Source: Flavobacteriales bacterium
Lineage (GTDB): Bacteria; Bacteroidota; Bacteroidia; Flavobacteriales_D; Sanyastnellaceae
Reading direction: 5' to 3'
DNA: 64,000 nt
Assembly (NCBI GenBank): GCA_027491075.1
Contig: JAIXWX010000025.1
Coordinates: 186,001 to 250,000 of the forward strand
Positions 53,068 to 61,019 of the stretch are shown in pieces; position 1 is the first letter of the stretch; the number at the start of each line of letters is the position of its first letter. The translations under genes were made by a program, and so were the position numbers. The notes beneath the pieces are model-generated. The model ran no database searches, was not told the DNA's origin, and worked only from the letters and a program-made list of their open reading frames with translations.

Positions 53068-53625
53068 GTGAATCATACCTCTCAACAATACGATGCCGTC
53101 ATAGATATTTGTCGTGGCTTGTTCGAAAAGAAAACAAAAGACTATGGCACGGCATGGCGCATATTGCGTACGACAAGTCTTACAGATCAAATTTTCATTA
53201 AAGCCCAGCGCATCCGAACCCTTGAGGAAAAAGGGGAGAGTAAGGTTGGCGAGGGCATCGTGGATGAGTTTATCGGCATTCTCAACTACTCTGTGATGGC
53301 ACTGATTCAAATCAATCTAGGGGCAGATGCACCTTTGGAATTGGATCCTGCGCAGGTGGTGGAAATGTATCATGCAGAAGTTGATCAAACGAAGAGGTTA
53401 ATGTTGGCCAAGAATCACGATTATGGGGAGGCATGGAGAGAGATGCGTGTTTCGTCATTCACCGATTTGATACTCATGAAGCTACTTCGAATAAAACAAA
53501 TCGAAGATAATAAAGGGGTTACATTGGTATCTGAAGGCATTGATAGTGGTTATAGAGACATGATCAATTATTCGGTGTTTGCACTGATCAAATTAGTAGT
53601 AGAAAAGAACGGAACGTACAAATGA
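53068..53625 (+). CDS. DUF1599 family protein, two tandem domains
   Basis: A 185-residue protein with two copies of the DUF1599 unit: first QYDAVIDICRGLFEKKTKDYGTAW then SLTDQIFIKAQRI (about 6-80), second YHAEVDQTKRLMLAKNHDYGEAW then SFTDLILMKLLRI (about 98-175). The KxxDYG(T/E)AWR motif is invariant in both. The family is described as nucleotide-modification associated, with activity unproven. The start is GTG 53068; relatives begin a few residues before SQQYD. It overlaps the ABC permease gene by 4 nt. In other Bacteroidota this gene is also near folP, which suggests a link to nucleotide or folate metabolism. Confidence 0.9.
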   Translation: MNHTSQQYDAVIDICRGLFEKKTKDYGTAWRILRTTSLTDQIFIKAQRIRTLEEKGESKVGEGIVDEFIGILNYSVMALIQINLGADAPLELDPAQVVEMYHAEVDQTKRLMLAKNHDYGEAWREMRVSSFTDLILMKLLRIKQIEDNKGVTLVSEGIDSGYRDMINYSVFALIKLVVEKNGTYK

Positions 53626-54728
53626 TAAAGTTTGTACTTTCCAAACTGGGCTATGGGTTGTTGGTCTTATGGGGTGTTGTGACCCTTGTTTTCTTTCTTT
53701 TTAATTTGTCACCCTCTGATCCTGCGAGAAATTTGGTTGGAGAAAGTGCATCAGAAGAGGTGGTACAAGCGATCCGGAAAAAGTTGGATTTGGATCTACC
53801 AATGCATCATCGTTATTTTTTATATCTCAATGATCTTTCTCCCCTCTCCTTTTACAATAGAGTCGATAGTTCTTCTCGAAGATTTTTTATTGAAGAAAGA
53901 TATTCCGGATTTGAGATTTTACCGCTAGGAGATCATGCTATTTATTTGAAGAAACCATATTTAAAAAGATCTTTTTTATCCGATAGGAGTGTATCTGAAA
54001 TTCTCGGTGATGTGATGCCAGGAACGATATTACTGGCCATTTGCAGTATTGGAGGGGCGCTGTTGGTTGGGCTTCTCTTTGGTGTAGTAGCGGCACTAAA
54101 TAAAGACACATGGATCGACAGAAGTTTACTTTTCCTTTCCGCCCTTGGAATGGCAGGACCGAGTTTCTTTGTAGCGATTCTTGTTGCCTGGATTGGGGCT
54201 GTTCTTTGGCGTGATGCGATACCTCTGCCGTTCACTGATGCCACCTTGCCTGGAACAGGGCTTAATATGACCGGTAGTTTGCATAGCGTAAATGCTTTTT
54301 CCGGAGAGTACTTGGACTTGAAGAATATGATACTACCCTTGATCACATTGATGATTCGGCCTTTGGCGGTAATTACTCAACTTACTCGAAGTTCTCTTTT
54401 GGATGTTCTTGGTCAGGATTTTATTCGCACCGCTTATGCGAAAGGTCTCAGTGTGAGAAGGATTGTTTTGAAGCATGCCTTACGCAACGCCCTTAATCCA
54501 GTGGTCACCGCAGTGAGTGGATGGTTTGCGTCCTTGCTTGCAGGAGCCGTATTTGTGGAGTTTGTTTTTGGATGGAAAGGACTGGGTCAAGAGTTATTCA
54601 ATGCGATAGAAAAGCAAGATCTTCCTGTGGTAATGGGAGGGGTGATTACAATTGCTTTTGCATTTGTAATGATAAGTATTCTTGTAGATTTAATTTATGG
54701 TTGGCTCGATCCGAGAATCCGCTCTTAA
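53622..54728 (+). CDS. ABC transporter permease, DppB/OppB type
   Basis: A 368-residue inner-membrane permease. N-terminal segment KLGYGLLVLWGVVTLVFFLFNL and LSPSDPARNLVGESAS fit the DppB/OppB group, and the cytoplasmic EAA loop is FIRTAYAKGLSVRRIVLKHALRNAL (residues about 268-292). About six transmembrane segments. A periplasmic insertion of about 60 residues (about 65-125) is larger than in typical DppB. No partner permease, ATPase or binding protein is adjacent in the window. It overlaps DUF1599 by 4 nt and the convergent PabC-like gene by 4 nt. Confidence 0.88.
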   Translation: MIKFVLSKLGYGLLVLWGVVTLVFFLFNLSPSDPARNLVGESASEEVVQAIRKKLDLDLPMHHRYFLYLNDLSPLSFYNRVDSSSRRFFIEERYSGFEILPLGDHAIYLKKPYLKRSFLSDRSVSEILGDVMPGTILLAICSIGGALLVGLLFGVVAALNKDTWIDRSLLFLSALGMAGPSFFVAILVAWIGAVLWRDAIPLPFTDATLPGTGLNMTGSLHSVNAFSGEYLDLKNMILPLITLMIRPLAVITQLTRSSLLDVLGQDFIRTAYAKGLSVRRIVLKHALRNALNPVVTAVSGWFASLLAGAVFVEFVFGWKGLGQELFNAIEKQDLPVVMGGVITIAFAFVMISILVDLIYGWLDPRIRS

Positions 54729-55588
54729 ATCAAGGTTGGCTGCACATATTCTTTAGCAGCTTGATTTAATATCTGAAGCATACGTTTAGACATTTCATTA
54801 TAGTATCTCTTGGTGCGATAGGCGACTACCCATTCAATTCCTTTCACAGCATTCGTTAGAAATATTTCATCTGCTGCCAGTAGGTTTTGAGGATTAAGAG
54901 TGCACTCATACACTTTGATTTTATTATCCAAAGCAAGGTTGATGATATTCATGCGCATTGTTCCTGCAATACATCCATCTTGAAGTGCAGGTGTGTATAG
55001 CACGCCATTGGATACTATAAAAATATTGCTTGCTATCGATTCAATGATGGCAAACTTATTATTCTGAATGAGGGCATCATCTAAATTTTTTTCCTTTAGT
55101 TGTAATGCAGCCATGATGTACAACTGTGAATTGAGCGATTTGTAGATAGATAGTTTATTTACATCTTTCTTAAAATCGGAAAAAATATCAACTGTTTTAC
55201 CAATGGCATTGAGGGTGAATTCGTTTTCTGCCAAGGCCTCGCTTTCGATCATGTACGCGAGGTCGTTTTGATGAGGCTGGTAATATCCTGATGATTTTCT
55301 GTAGAAAGTTATTCTAACTCTTCCTCCTCTGGTGATTCCATTTCTTTGCAGCAAACCGTTGATTTGATTTCGGATGAGTTCGATATTGAAGCCATCGGCT
55401 GGTTCCATCTTCAATGCCTTGATGGTGTCTTCAATTCGTGCAAAGTGGTTTTCTAGAAAAATTACCTTGCCATCAATGACCCTCATGCTTTCAAAGAAAC
55501 CGTCTCCTAAGCGAAAGGCGCGATTGTCTTTCGCAATGAACGCTTGGTGTTCATTGACATATTCTCCTTTATGGAAGACGTAGTTCAT
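54725..55588 (-). CDS. Class IV aminotransferase / 4-amino-4-deoxychorismate lyase-like
   Basis: A 287-residue PLP enzyme of fold type IV. The N-terminal DNRAFRLGDGFFESMRV holds the catalytic Arg/Gly region, KLSIYKSLNSQLYIMA holds the PLP Lys (about residue 148), and IIESIASNIFIV is the conserved Glu block. The group includes PabC (ADC lyase, which makes p-aminobenzoate), branched-chain and D-amino-acid aminotransferases. PabC is suggested by the nearby folP and folD, which is inference. Its start overlaps the GmhB-like gene's end by 4 nt. Confidence 0.85.
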   Translation of the reverse strand: MNYVFHKGEYVNEHQAFIAKDNRAFRLGDGFFESMRVIDGKVIFLENHFARIEDTIKALKMEPADGFNIELIRNQINGLLQRNGITRGGRVRITFYRKSSGYYQPHQNDLAYMIESEALAENEFTLNAIGKTVDIFSDFKKDVNKLSIYKSLNSQLYIMAALQLKEKNLDDALIQNNKFAIIESIASNIFIVSNGVLYTPALQDGCIAGTMRMNIINLALDNKIKVYECTLNPQNLLAADEIFLTNAVKGIEWVVAYRTKRYYNEMSKRMLQILNQAAKEYVQPTLI

Positions 55589-56073
55589 TCGGGCAAAGTA
55601 ATTACAAAGTCTTTTAAATCTGCATTTGTGGGTATCAGAATTCCTCTTACTCCGACTTTTTCAGCACAATCGAGATCCCTTTGTTTGTCACCAATCATCA
55701 CGCTGAGGTTGGTGTCAACCTTGAATCGATGTATGGCTCTTTCCATCATTAAGCTTTTGGGTTTTCTTGTAAGGGAATTGCCAAAGTCTGGATGATGTGG
55801 GGAGTAGAAAATGCCGTCTATAACCACATTGTGTTTTTGACACTCTCTTCGAAAATACGCATGAATTTCGGCGACATCCGCGTGGGAATAAAGCCCCTTG
55901 GCTATCCCCCCTTGATTGGTGACGAGAATGATTTTATAGCCTCTCTGCGTTGCTATCTGTAATGCTTCGATAACCGTTGGAAGAATATGAAACTCTTTTA
56001 AAGAAGGCGTATAATCTCCAGGGTCATGATTGATGACTCCGTCTCTATCGAGAAACAACGCTTTATTCTTCAT
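55585..56073 (-). CDS. HAD-IIIA phosphatase, GmhB-like
   Basis: A 162-residue HAD hydrolase: FLDRDGVIN (Asp nucleophile, residue 9, and Asp11), LVTNQGG (motif II, Thr52), RKPKSLMM (motif III Lys, about 104) and MIGDKQRDLDCA (motif IV). Closest to D-glycero-D-manno-heptose-1,7-bisphosphate 7-phosphatase, used for LPS heptose, or to histidinol-phosphatase. GmhB has a CxHx..CxC zinc loop; here it reads FYSPHHPDFGNSLTRKP without cysteines, so no zinc. The -7 box TATATTTG ends 4 nt before the ATG. It is first in a two-gene operon with the PabC-like gene. Confidence 0.85.
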   Translation of the reverse strand: MKNKALFLDRDGVINHDPGDYTPSLKEFHILPTVIEALQIATQRGYKIILVTNQGGIAKGLYSHADVAEIHAYFRRECQKHNVVIDGIFYSPHHPDFGNSLTRKPKSLMMERAIHRFKVDTNLSVMIGDKQRDLDCAEKVGVRGILIPTNADLKDFVITLPE

Positions 56074-56077
56074 GCTG

Positions 56078-56085
56078 CAAATATA
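56078..56085 (-). promoter_or_regulatory. -7 box TATATTTG, GmhB-like gene
   Basis: Exact TAnnTTTG on the minus strand, 4 nt before ATG 56073; near-leaderless layout. Confidence 0.5.
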
Positions 56086-56109
56086 CAGCAGAGGGCTTCA
56101 ATACAATGG

Positions 56110-57324
56110 CTAGCGGTTGTACCTGCGAAGCGCTCGAAAAGCGAGTAAACCTCCCGTGAATGTTATCAGCGCGCCAAGAATGAATGGTGCGCCTGGGAAA
56201 TAGATGGGGTATTGGGGAGAGGTAAAGTATTCAAACACTTGTGTCATAAGGGCGGGACCAATGATGGAGGTGACGCTGATCAAACTTGTCAATGCTCCCT
56301 GCAATTCTCCTTGCTCGTTTGCCGGAAATTGAGCGCTGATGATACTTTGTAGTGCAGGCCCAGAAAGGCCACCCAAGCAATATGGAATGAGTATTAAATA
56401 CAAATGCCAACCCTGCGCCGCTAAACCAAACAACAATAGTCCAAGGGTGCTAAAGGTGATGCCCAGATAAACACTGTTGTTGTTCCCTATTTTAGGATTG
56501 ACAATTCGAATTAAAAATCCTTGAACAAGAGCTACCAATACCCCCGCAATTCCCAGTGAAAAACCAATGGTCGATTCAGACCAAGCAAACTTCAATTGTG
56601 TGTAAAAGGACCAGTTGCTCTGAACCGCATGGGAGGCGACATAGATGAGTATCATGGCTCCGACCAATCCGTAAACAACAGGGTGTTTTTTTATATGTCC
56701 CCAAGCTCCCCAAGGCAGACACCGCGACCAATCGAAAGGTCGCCTCTTATCGATGGGAAGTGATTCTGGTAAAACGAAGTAACCGTAAACAGCGTTGAGA
56801 AAGGTGAGTGCTGCAGCTGCCATAAATGGAACTCTCGTTCCCAGTTCTCCCAATAATCCTCCGATGGTGGGGCCAATGATGAAACCCAATCCAAAAGCGG
56901 CTCCCAACATTCCGAAATTTTGAGATCTGTTTTCATCTGAACTTATGTCAGCGATGTAAGCACTCGCAGTGGTGAAACTTGCGCCCATGAATCCAGCGAT
57001 GATTCTACCCACGAAGAGCCAAGTTAAATTGGGGGCAAATACAAGTAACACATAGTCTATAGTAAAGCCAAGAAGCGATAACAATAGAATTGGCCTTCTT
57101 CCATAGCGGTCGCTGAGATTGCCAAGGAGCGGGGAAAAGATAAACTGCATGACACTAAATGCAACCACCAACCATCCACCCATTGCAGCACCTTCACTCA
57201 GTCCCATTCCAGTTACCTCATGAATCAATTGAGGTAAAACCGGAATAATGATGCCTAGACCGATGACATCAATAAGGATGGTGATAAAAATAAATATCAG
57301 CGCTGGCTGCTTTTTAGTGGACAT
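56110..57324 (-). CDS. MFS drug transporter, TetA-like
   Basis: A 404-residue 12-TM major facilitator protein. IDVIGLGIIIPVLPQLIHEV (TM1), the loop 2-3 motif GNLSDRYGRRPILLLSL, motif B VGRIIAGFMGASFTTASAYIAD, and motif C GAAFGLGFIIGPTIGGLLG (14-TM/12-TM antiporter motif) place it in the TCR/Tet drug:H+ antiporter group. Chromosomal TetA-like genes of this kind are common in Bacteroidota and do not by themselves show tetracycline resistance. Preceded by the terminator of the YugP-like gene, it has no consensus promoter visible. Confidence 0.9.
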   Translation of the reverse strand: MSTKKQPALIFIFITILIDVIGLGIIIPVLPQLIHEVTGMGLSEGAAMGGWLVVAFSVMQFIFSPLLGNLSDRYGRRPILLLSLLGFTIDYVLLVFAPNLTWLFVGRIIAGFMGASFTTASAYIADISSDENRSQNFGMLGAAFGLGFIIGPTIGGLLGELGTRVPFMAAAALTFLNAVYGYFVLPESLPIDKRRPFDWSRCLPWGAWGHIKKHPVVYGLVGAMILIYVASHAVQSNWSFYTQLKFAWSESTIGFSLGIAGVLVALVQGFLIRIVNPKIGNNNSVYLGITFSTLGLLLFGLAAQGWHLYLILIPYCLGGLSGPALQSIISAQFPANEQGELQGALTSLISVTSIIGPALMTQVFEYFTSPQYPIYFPGAPFILGALITFTGGLLAFRALRRYNR

Positions 57325-57337
57325 AGTAGAAAATTAA

Positions 57338-57357
57338 AGAGGGCTTAAAAGCCCTCT
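57338..57357 (-). terminator. Terminator of the YugP-like gene
   Basis: 8-bp perfect arms AGAGGGCT / AGCCCTCT, loop of 4, followed on the minus strand by TTTAATTTT. Lies 24 nt after the YugP-like stop. Confidence 0.85.
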
Positions 57358-57380
57358 CAAAACTAAGTATATTTTATAGA

Positions 57381-58061
57381 TTAGTCTCTTCTTCTACCGT
57401 AAAGTAGAATCAAATAGACCAATTGGGTGACTGCCGCTAAGGCGCTTACTACGTAGGTCATTGCCGCCCATTTCAAAGCGTCTTTTGCGCCATCATATTC
57501 ATTGCTTACCGCGATGTTTTTTTCCTTGATCCACACCAATGCTCTGCGACTCGCATCGAATTCTACTGGAAGAGTGATTAAGGTAAATAGTGTTATAGCA
57601 GCTTGAGCGAAAATCGCCAACAATAACAGTTGGGGAAATCTTGAAAGCATCAATACAGCCGCCATCAAAAGCCAAGGCATAATGTTGCCTGCAACACTCA
57701 CTATTGGAACAACCTGACTGCGGAAAGTAAGCCACTGGTAGGCGGTGGCGTGTTGAACAGCGTGACCCACTTCGTGTGCAGAAACTGCCGCGGCTGCAGC
57801 ACTTCTACCATGGTAAACGTCATGACTCAAATTGACCGTCTTGTTTACAGGATTATAATGATCTGTCAATACTCCTTCTACGCTGATTACTTTAACGTCG
57901 TAGATAGCATGGTCTGACAACATCTTTTCTGCTATTTCCTTACCGCTCCAGCCTGAACCGAGTGTCACTTTGCTGTACTTTTCAAACTTCGATTTCAATC
58001 GGTATTGCACAAACATCCCTATTCCAGCGAAGATGATACCGATTAAATAAATTGCCATCAT
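57381..58061 (-). CDS. Zinc metallopeptidase, YugP family
   Basis: A 226-residue membrane protease: N-terminal membrane segment (3-20), VEGVLTDHYNPVNKTVNLS (about 61-79), zinc motif HEVGH at residues 96-100, two more membrane segments (about 118-165) and one C-terminal (about 200-220). VEFDASRRAL (167-176) holds the third zinc ligand. The family is thought to degrade membrane or misfolded proteins, without firm substrate. The protein starts with two ATG codons; the first is used. -7 box TAAATTTG at 58090-58097. Confidence 0.93.
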   Translation of the reverse strand: MMAIYLIGIIFAGIGMFVQYRLKSKFEKYSKVTLGSGWSGKEIAEKMLSDHAIYDVKVISVEGVLTDHYNPVNKTVNLSHDVYHGRSAAAAAVSAHEVGHAVQHATAYQWLTFRSQVVPIVSVAGNIMPWLLMAAVLMLSRFPQLLLLAIFAQAAITLFTLITLPVEFDASRRALVWIKEKNIAVSNEYDGAKDALKWAAMTYVVSALAAVTQLVYLILLYGRRRD

Positions 58062-58089
58062 GTTTTTTGATATTATTAAATTGAGAATG

Positions 58090-58097
58090 CAAATTTA
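58090..58097 (-). promoter_or_regulatory. -7 box TAAATTTG, YugP-like gene
   Basis: Exact TAnnTTTG on the minus strand, 28 nt before ATG 58061. A 5-bp hairpin (GTTCG / CGAAC, 58116-58129) just upstream may be a weak terminator of the SulP-carbonic anhydrase operon. Confidence 0.45.
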
Positions 58098-58139
58098 TAG
58101 TGAAAAAGGTGCAAGGTTCGTTACCGAACGTTAAATACT

Positions 58140-58781
58140 CTAAAGGTTATCATATTCGTAAATAGGATCAATAGGAGATTTAGCAGGTATGTCAATTACT
58201 GGATGCAAAATACCGTCTTTTAACCCATAGACCCAGCCGTGTAAGTGAGGTCTGCTGTGGTGTTTCCACGAATGTTGAATGATAGATGTTTTGGCCAGAT
58301 TGAGTACTTGTTCGTGTACATTAAGTTCAACCAAACGATCGAGCCGGAGATCTTCATTTTCGATGTTGTTGAGTTCATTCTCATGAATTCTATAGACATC
58401 TTTGATATTTCTAAGCCATTTGTTGATGATGCCTAAACTGTGGTGGCCCATAGCGGCCTTGACGCCGCCACACCCATAATGTCCGCATACAATGACGTGT
58501 TTTACCTCCAATACTTCTACAGCATATTGCAACACGCTGAGCAAGTTCAAGTCTGTGTGTACAACCAGATTGGCAATGTTTCTCTGCACGAAGATTTCTC
58601 CAGGCTGGGTTCCAGTTATTTCATTGGCAGGAACCCTGCTATCGCTGCATCCAATCCAGAGAAATTCTGGGGTTTGAATCTTGCTTAAGCGCTCGAAAAA
58701 CTTCGGGTCATCTTCCAATTTTTCTTGCGCCCATGCTTTATTCTCAAGAAGTAGTTTTTGAAATGATTTCATATCACTCAT
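58140..58781 (-). CDS. Beta-class carbonic anhydrase
   Basis: A 213-residue enzyme with the complete beta-CA active site: C45-S-D47-S-R49, H101 and C104 (HYGCGGVKAAM). It interconverts CO2 and bicarbonate. It overlaps the 3' end of the SulP transporter gene by 8 nt, so the two are translated together and together supply inorganic carbon to the cytoplasm: SulP imports bicarbonate (or another anion) and CA keeps CO2/bicarbonate in balance. No signal peptide, so cytoplasmic. Confidence 0.96.
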   Translation of the reverse strand: MSDMKSFQKLLLENKAWAQEKLEDDPKFFERLSKIQTPEFLWIGCSDSRVPANEITGTQPGEIFVQRNIANLVVHTDLNLLSVLQYAVEVLEVKHVIVCGHYGCGGVKAAMGHHSLGIINKWLRNIKDVYRIHENELNNIENEDLRLDRLVELNVHEQVLNLAKTSIIQHSWKHHSRPHLHGWVYGLKDGILHPVIDIPAKSPIDPIYEYDNL

Positions 58782-60309
58782 CTCTTTCTTTTAATTCAAC
58801 GGAAATTTTTTTGTATTTCGCTTGTTCGAGAAAATCGGTGATCAATTCTTCTACATCAGCATCAAGAAACTCAGTGCGAGAGGTATCTATCAGTAGCTTA
58901 GATTTTGGAGGAACAGATGACAACATTTTCTTCAGCACAGGGCGATTGAGAAAGCTAACACTCCTTTTGAACTTGATTAAGTATCGATCTTCGTCTTGTA
59001 CCATGATCAGAGCACTTTCATAGTTGGACTTGATGATGAAGTACAATCCAGCAATTATACCGATTAAAATTCCTATCAAGAGATCGGTAAACAAGATTGC
59101 GATAATTGTAACAATAAACGGTAAAAATTGGTTTCCTCCTTTCTTGTAGAGCTCTTTGAAAATAGAAGGCTTTGTCAATTTGTATCCTACCAATATCAAT
59201 ACTGCAGCGAGAGCGCTCAACGGGATTCGATTCAACAGGGCAGGGAATGCGTAAACGCAAACCAATAGAAGAAAGCCGTGCAATATGGCGCTCGTCTTTG
59301 TTTGTGCACCTGAGGAAACGTTTGCGCTGCTTCGTACGATGACGGCTGTCACTGGCAGTCCTCCTAAAATTCCAGAAACTACATTACCGGTACCCTGAGC
59401 TATCAATTCTCGATTCGGCGGAGTAAATCTTTTTTGTGGATCGATTTTGTCGGATGCTTCAATGCTTAATAGTGACTCTAAACTTGCCACGATGCCAATG
59501 GTAATGGCCGCAAGAAGTACTTTGCCATGAAATAGGAAAGACCAATCGGGTGTACGAATTAAACCTAGAAATTCTGCATTCGTGGTGGTCACAGGAATGT
59601 TGACCAAGTGGTTTGAGCTCAATGCCCATTCAGGGTGAACGGAAGATAAGTACTCATGAAGAAATACGCCTACAAGCACAACGACCAATGAGCCAGGAAC
59701 CAATTTCAATAAAGGAGTTTTCTTAAAGAAAGAAAGTTCCCAAAGCAGAAGAATAGCCATGGATACCAAGCCAATGATCAATGCACTCATGCTGAGGTCA
59801 TCTGCGATGTTAAATAGTTCGGAAAAGGTGTTATGACCATCGGGTTGGAGAAATTCTTCGTCTCCTTCAGGCACCGTGTCGTGACCTAGCAAATGGGGAA
59901 TTTGTTTCAGAACAAGGATCAATCCAATGGCTGCCAACATGCCTTTGATCACTGGCGATGGAATGTACTCTCCGATTTTTCCAGCTTTAAGAGCTCCAAA
60001 AAGCACTTGAAAAACACCCGCGAGAACAACAGCACAAAGAAACGCTTCATAGCTCGGAGAACTCGTAATAGCTCCAGCAACAATAATGGTGAGGCCGGCT
60101 GCAGGACCGCTAACACTAACGTGCGATCCACTGATTACACCGACAACGATACCTCCTACAATTCCAGCTACCAAGCCTGCGAGGGGAGGTGCTTTAGATG
60201 CCACGGCTATGCCAAGACAAAGAGGAAGCGCTACAAGAAATACCACAATGGATGCGGATAAATCAAAAGCCAAGTTCCTCGAGTATTTTTTAAGGTTCGA
60301 GTCAATCAT
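58774..60309 (-). CDS. SulP family inorganic anion (bicarbonate/sulfate) transporter
   Basis: A 511-residue transporter with the SulP membrane domain (about 12-425, ten or more TM segments; VVFLVALPLCLGIAVA, SGSHVSVSGPAAGLT, ASLESLLSIEASDKIDP) and a C-terminal STAS-like domain (about 440-511, LLIDTSRTEFLDADVEELI). SulP proteins move sulfate or bicarbonate. Pairing with a beta-carbonic anhydrase strongly favours bicarbonate (BicA-like). The start is ATG 60309. The -7-like box TAGATTCG lies 17 nt upstream. Divergent from glutathione peroxidase. Confidence 0.93.
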   Translation of the reverse strand: MIDSNLKKYSRNLAFDLSASIVVFLVALPLCLGIAVASKAPPLAGLVAGIVGGIVVGVISGSHVSVSGPAAGLTIIVAGAITSSPSYEAFLCAVVLAGVFQVLFGALKAGKIGEYIPSPVIKGMLAAIGLILVLKQIPHLLGHDTVPEGDEEFLQPDGHNTFSELFNIADDLSMSALIIGLVSMAILLLWELSFFKKTPLLKLVPGSLVVVLVGVFLHEYLSSVHPEWALSSNHLVNIPVTTTNAEFLGLIRTPDWSFLFHGKVLLAAITIGIVASLESLLSIEASDKIDPQKRFTPPNRELIAQGTGNVVSGILGGLPVTAVIVRSSANVSSGAQTKTSAILHGFLLLVCVYAFPALLNRIPLSALAAVLILVGYKLTKPSIFKELYKKGGNQFLPFIVTIIAILFTDLLIGILIGIIAGLYFIIKSNYESALIMVQDEDRYLIKFKRSVSFLNRPVLKKMLSSVPPKSKLLIDTSRTEFLDADVEELITDFLEQAKYKKISVELKERDE

Positions 60310-60326
60310 AAACAGCAGCAGACAAG

Positions 60327-60334
60327 CGAATCTA
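60327..60334 (-). promoter_or_regulatory. -7-like box TAGATTCG, SulP-carbonic anhydrase operon
   Basis: TAnnTTCG variant on the minus strand 17 nt before ATG 60309. Confidence 0.3.
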
Positions 60335-60405
60335 CAAAGGAATTAGATTGAAAAAAAATTAGTGCATTATTTGAACATTTTGAGCTTTTATTTGCTGATC
60401 AAGCT

Positions 60406-60975
60406 ATGAAAGCAATCGCTATGTCCATCGGTCTCGCCATTTTGGCCTTTTTTGGCCGTTTTTTTGGCGGTGAAAAAACTCAAGAACAAGTGAATAACAT
60501 CAGCAAAGATTTTTATTCTTTCAAAATAGAAGGTTTGGAAGGAGACACTATTTCAATGGCAGATTACAAAGGCAAGTATGTGCTATGTGTCAATGTCGCC
60601 AGCAAATGTGGATATACTCCTCAGTATAAAGGCCTGCAGGAATTGTATGAAAAAATGGGAGACAAATTGGTAATCATAGGTTTTCCTTGCAATCAGTTCC
60701 TTGGTCAAGAACCCGGTTCTAATGATGAAATTGCTGAATTCTGTGAAAAGAATTATGGAGTGAAGTTTCCCATCACCACCAAGATTGATGTGAAGGGAAA
60801 GAAGCAACACGATATATACTCTTGGTTGACCAAGAAAGAACTGAATGCCGTTCAAGACGAAACGGTAGCTTGGAACTTTCACAAATTCCTAATCAGTCCT
60901 GAAGGCAAGTGGTTGTCTTCGTTCTCCTCACGAGTAGAACCGATGTCAATTGAAATTACTTCTTTGATAAAATAA
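60406..60975 (+). CDS. Glutathione peroxidase family protein, membrane-anchored
   Basis: A 189-residue thiol peroxidase with peroxidatic Cys68 (VNVASKCGYTPQY), Gln in GFPCNQFLGQEPG and Trp in VAWNFHKFLI, completing the catalytic set. The N-terminal 20 residues (MSIGLAILAFFGRFF) look like a signal anchor, so the enzyme probably faces the periplasm. It has Cys, not selenocysteine. Bacterial members usually use thioredoxin. FPCNQF also carries the resolving-type Cys near residue 103. It reduces peroxides. Confidence 0.95.
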   Translation: MKAIAMSIGLAILAFFGRFFGGEKTQEQVNNISKDFYSFKIEGLEGDTISMADYKGKYVLCVNVASKCGYTPQYKGLQELYEKMGDKLVIIGFPCNQFLGQEPGSNDEIAEFCEKNYGVKFPITTKIDVKGKKQHDIYSWLTKKELNAVQDETVAWNFHKFLISPEGKWLSSFSSRVEPMSIEITSLIK

Positions 60976-61005
60976 GGTTGGCTTCATACTTGCACCGAAG
61001 TGTCA

Positions 61006-61013
61006 TAACTTCG
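61006..61013 (+). promoter_or_regulatory. -7-like box TAACTTCG, TPR/CsgG-like gene
   Basis: TAnnTTCG variant 6 nt before ATG 61020. An identical octamer lies upstream of rpe. Confidence 0.35.
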
Positions 61014-61019
61014 CGGTGT

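Noticed and set aside
56110-57324. TetA-like MFS pump as an acquired tetracycline-resistance gene
   Set aside because: No mobile element nearby, base use as in neighbours, and similar chromosomal genes are common in Bacteroidota; resistance is not supported.
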